Source of the DNA: an uncultured Prevotella sp.
GTDB taxonomy: Bacteria > Bacteroidota > Bacteroidia > Bacteroidales > Bacteroidaceae
Assembly: GCA_900553965.1 (NCBI GenBank)
Contig: USFX01000121.1
Location: forward strand, 1 to 8,198
Length of the DNA stretch: 8,198 nucleotides
Direction of reading: 5' to 3'
Of the stretch, positions 6,853-8,198 are shown in pieces. Each line of letters starts with the position of its first letter. The first letter of the stretch is position 1. The translations under genes and the position numbers were made by a program. A model generated the notes under the pieces. The model was not told the origin of the DNA. It did no database searches and saw only the letters and a list, made by a program, of their open reading frames with translations.

Positions 6853-6977
6853 ATTGGATTTTGAAGGTTGAAAGCTGAGGAACGTCTGCCCATCCGGCAC
6901 TCTGTCTTCAACTTTCAACCTTCAATTTTCAACATCCGACTGCCCCGAATCCAAACCTTCAACATCCAACTTTCAAC
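6853..6977. repeat. Heptamer repeat arrays in inverted orientation
   Basis: The right-hand array has contiguous 7-base units CTTCAAC, TTTCAAC, CTTCAAT, TTTCAAC and a degenerate ATCCGAC (6906-6940). A second run, CTTCAAC, ATCCAAC, TTTCAAC, lies at 6957-6977. The left-hand array at 6853-6880 has units ATTGGAT, TTTGAAG, GTTGAAA, GCTGAGG, which are complementary to the same motif. Left and right arrays form a perfect 14-bp stem (6861-6874 with 6912-6925) around a 37-base loop. The block fills almost the whole 143-base spacer between rel and the pectinesterase. It may act as a transcript-end structure for rel; no canonical T-tract or pectinesterase promoter box was found. I recall similar TTTCAAC-type strings between genes in other Bacteroidales, but cannot verify it here. 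Confidence 0.8.
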
Positions 6978-6992
6978 TTAAAAACACCATCT

Positions 6993-7970
6993 ATGAAAAG
7001 AAAACTGATTCTACTGACAATCATGCTGGCCACTGCCGCGGGCATCCATGCGGCCGACAAGTACGACAACCCCGACACCATTGTCGTCTCGCGCGACGGG
7101 ACGGGCGAGTTCCGGACCATCAGCGAGGCCATCGAGGTGTGCCGCGCCTTCATGGACTACCACAAGGTCATCTACGTGAAGCGCGGGACATACAAGGAGA
7201 AGCTCATCGTCCCGCAGTGGCTCACCAACATTGAGATTCTGGGAGAGGACCGCGACGCGACCGTCATCACCTACGACGACCACGCCAACATCGCCAATCC
7301 CGCCACGGGACGGGGCATCGGGACGTTCCGGACATACACCGTCAAGGTCGAGGGCAACAGCATCACCTTCCGCAACATCACCATCGAGAACAACGCCGCA
7401 CGCCTCGGACAGGCTGTCGCCCTCCATACCGAAGGCGACCGTCTGGTGTTCGTCAACTGCCGTCTGCTCGGCCATCAGGACACGGTCTACACCGGTGTGG
7501 CCGGCACACGGCTACTCTTCCGCAACTGCTACATAGAGGGCACGACCGACTTCATCTTCGGCCCATCAACGGCATGGTTTGAGAACTGTGAGATACGCAG
7601 CCGCGCCGATTCCTATATCACGGCCGCATCGACGCCGCAGGACCGCCCCTACGGCTACATCTTCAGCCACTGCCGCCTGACGGCAGACGCCAATGTCACC
7701 AAGGTCTACCTCGGCCGTCCGTGGCGCGACTACGGCTACACGCTCTTCATCAACTGTGAGATGGGTCGCCACATCCGCCCCGAGGGCTGGCACCACTGGC
7801 AGAAGGAGCGTCAGAAGACGGCCCGATATATGGAGTACGGCAACAGCGGCGAGGGTGCCGCAACGGACCGCCGCGCCACGTGGACCCGCCAGCTGACGAA
7901 GAAGGAGGCTGCGAAAATCACGATGGAGGAGGTGTTTTCCATCAACGACAAGTGGACGCCGGAGATTTAA
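6993..7970 (+). CDS. Secreted pectinesterase (carbohydrate esterase family 8)
   Basis: Removes methyl esters from homogalacturonan in pectin, giving methanol and free galacturonate so that pectate lyases or polygalacturonases can act. The 325 residues begin with a signal peptide (basic KRK at 2-4, hydrophobic 5-17, probable cut after IHA at residue 20). The rest is a right-handed beta-helix. Family signatures are present: GQAVALHTEGDR with Gln140, LGHQDTVYTG with Gln162 and Asp163 (acid/base), GTTDFIFG with Asp186 (nucleophile), and YLGRPWRDYG with Arg242 and Trp244. The enzyme is therefore predicted active. The start at 6993 gives a canonical signal peptide and I see no better one. No transporter, SusC/D pair, lyase or regulator is nearby, so it is not in a visible polysaccharide-utilisation locus. 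There is no lipobox, so it is probably periplasmic or exported. Confidence 0.95.
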   Translation: MKRKLILLTIMLATAAGIHAADKYDNPDTIVVSRDGTGEFRTISEAIEVCRAFMDYHKVIYVKRGTYKEKLIVPQWLTNIEILGEDRDATVITYDDHANIANPATGRGIGTFRTYTVKVEGNSITFRNITIENNAARLGQAVALHTEGDRLVFVNCRLLGHQDTVYTGVAGTRLLFRNCYIEGTTDFIFGPSTAWFENCEIRSRADSYITAASTPQDRPYGYIFSHCRLTADANVTKVYLGRPWRDYGYTLFINCEMGRHIRPEGWHHWQKERQKTARYMEYGNSGEGAATDRRATWTRQLTKKEAAKITMEEVFSINDKWTPEI

Positions 7971-7983
7971 GTCAGGCAGAAGG

Positions 7984-8059
7984 AGCGGCCGCAGCCACGT
8001 GTAATGACATGCCTCCGGCATGTGTATGACAACCACGTCATCGGGTTCTAGAGGCCGCT
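7984..8059. repeat. Cluster of hairpins after the pectinesterase gene
   Basis: An outer pair AGCGGCC (7984-7990) and GGCCGCT (8053-8059) encloses two hairpins: ACATGCC-TCC-GGCATGT (8007-8023) and ATGAC-AACCAC-GTCAT (8026-8041). Direct repeats also flank the first hairpin: CCACGT at 7995-8000 and 8033-8038, and GTAATGAC/GTATGAC at 8001-8008 and 8024-8030. It could be the folded 3' end of the pectinesterase mRNA, a processed small RNA that ends at the terminator at 8093-8122, or a dispersed REP-like palindrome. I do not recognise a named RNA family. Confidence 0.55.
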
Positions 8060-8092
8060 GCACATAATCCGGCGCCAAAGCCAAGCACACGT

Positions 8093-8122
8093 AGAGACGT
8101 CACATTGTGGCGTCTCTTTTTT
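8093..8122 (+). terminator. Strong intrinsic terminator after the pectinesterase gene
   Basis: AGAGACG (8093-8099) pairs with CGTCTCT (8111-8117). A T-G wobble (8100/8110) and CAC/GTG (8101-8103 with 8107-8109) complete an 11-pair stem around the loop ATT. A run of six T (8117-8122) follows. It works only in the + direction, since no T-run follows on the reverse strand. It lies 122 bases after the pectinesterase stop codon, which is farther than usual and leaves a long 3' tail containing the hairpin cluster. Confidence 0.92.
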
Positions 8123-8160
8123 GATACAGTCACTATTTCATGCTGCAACGAATTTCAATT

Positions 8161-8198
8161 ATGGCCGTTCGGAAGATAACGAAGGGACTGGTAGAGAC
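8161..8198 (+). CDS. Possible start of a gene cut by the window end
   Basis: An ATG at 8161 opens a frame reading MAVRKITKGLVE and runs off the window with no stop. It sits 38 bases after a terminator and behind an AT-rich stretch (GAATTTCAATT), the usual setting for a gene start in this window. There is no Shine-Dalgarno sequence and I found no promoter box. Twelve residues are too few to name a product, and the frame could be chance. Confidence 0.35.
   Translation, partial: MAVRKITKGLVE

Noticed and set aside
7995..8001. CCACGTG as a possible parS core
   Set aside because: Only CACGTG matches; the flanks do not fit the 16-bp TGTTnCACGTGAAACA palindrome.
8091..8198. GTAGAGAC repeated at 8091-8098 and 8191-8198
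   Set aside because: An 8-base match 100 bases apart, one copy being part of the terminator stem; it is expected by chance and no element boundary is visible.

Overview
The window looks like chromosomal DNA from a Bacteroidota member, most likely Bacteroidales and perhaps Prevotella-like. Supporting signs are a Bacteroidota-type -7 promoter box (TAnnTTTG) ahead of the first gene, a DUF5683 protein (a family I know mainly from Bacteroidota), mostly absent Shine-Dalgarno sequences, and Prevotella-like ParA/ParB N-termini. The genus is inference. Coding regions are GC-rich and the spacers are AT-richer. All convincing genes are on the + strand. There is no insertion sequence, CRISPR array, phage gene or RNA gene that I can recognise.

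Layout. Bases 1-414 are a gene-free leader with a promoter and small hairpins. A tightly packed operon follows: parA (415-1176), parB (1 bp later), a DUF5683 inner-membrane/envelope protein that overlaps parB by four bases, and a secreted MltD-type lytic transglycosylase with a C-terminal LysM domain (50 bp later). It ends in a strong intrinsic terminator at 4394-4437. A 141-base leader with hairpins and an unusually clear Shine-Dalgarno sequence leads to a full-length bifunctional (p)ppGpp synthetase/hydrolase (4579-6849). A spacer of heptamer repeats in inverted arrays (6853-6977) separates it from a secreted pectinesterase (6993-7970). The tail holds a hairpin cluster (7984-8059), a strong terminator (8093-8122) and possibly the start of another gene at 8161.

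How the genes fit together. ParA and ParB segregate the chromosome origin. The DUF5683 protein and the transglycosylase are translated from the same apparent transcript, which couples chromosome partitioning to envelope and peptidoglycan work. The Rel/SpoT protein next door sets growth rate through (p)ppGpp. I recall a similar order (parA-parB-DUF5683-mltD-rel) in other Bacteroidales, so this is probably a conserved housekeeping block and not a new accessory system. The pectinesterase is an unrelated carbohydrate-use gene. No clearly novel multi-gene system is visible. The least explained items are the heptamer arrays at 6853-6977, the structured 3' region at 7984-8059, the hairpin-rich rel leader, and the unknown role of DUF5683 in a partition operon.
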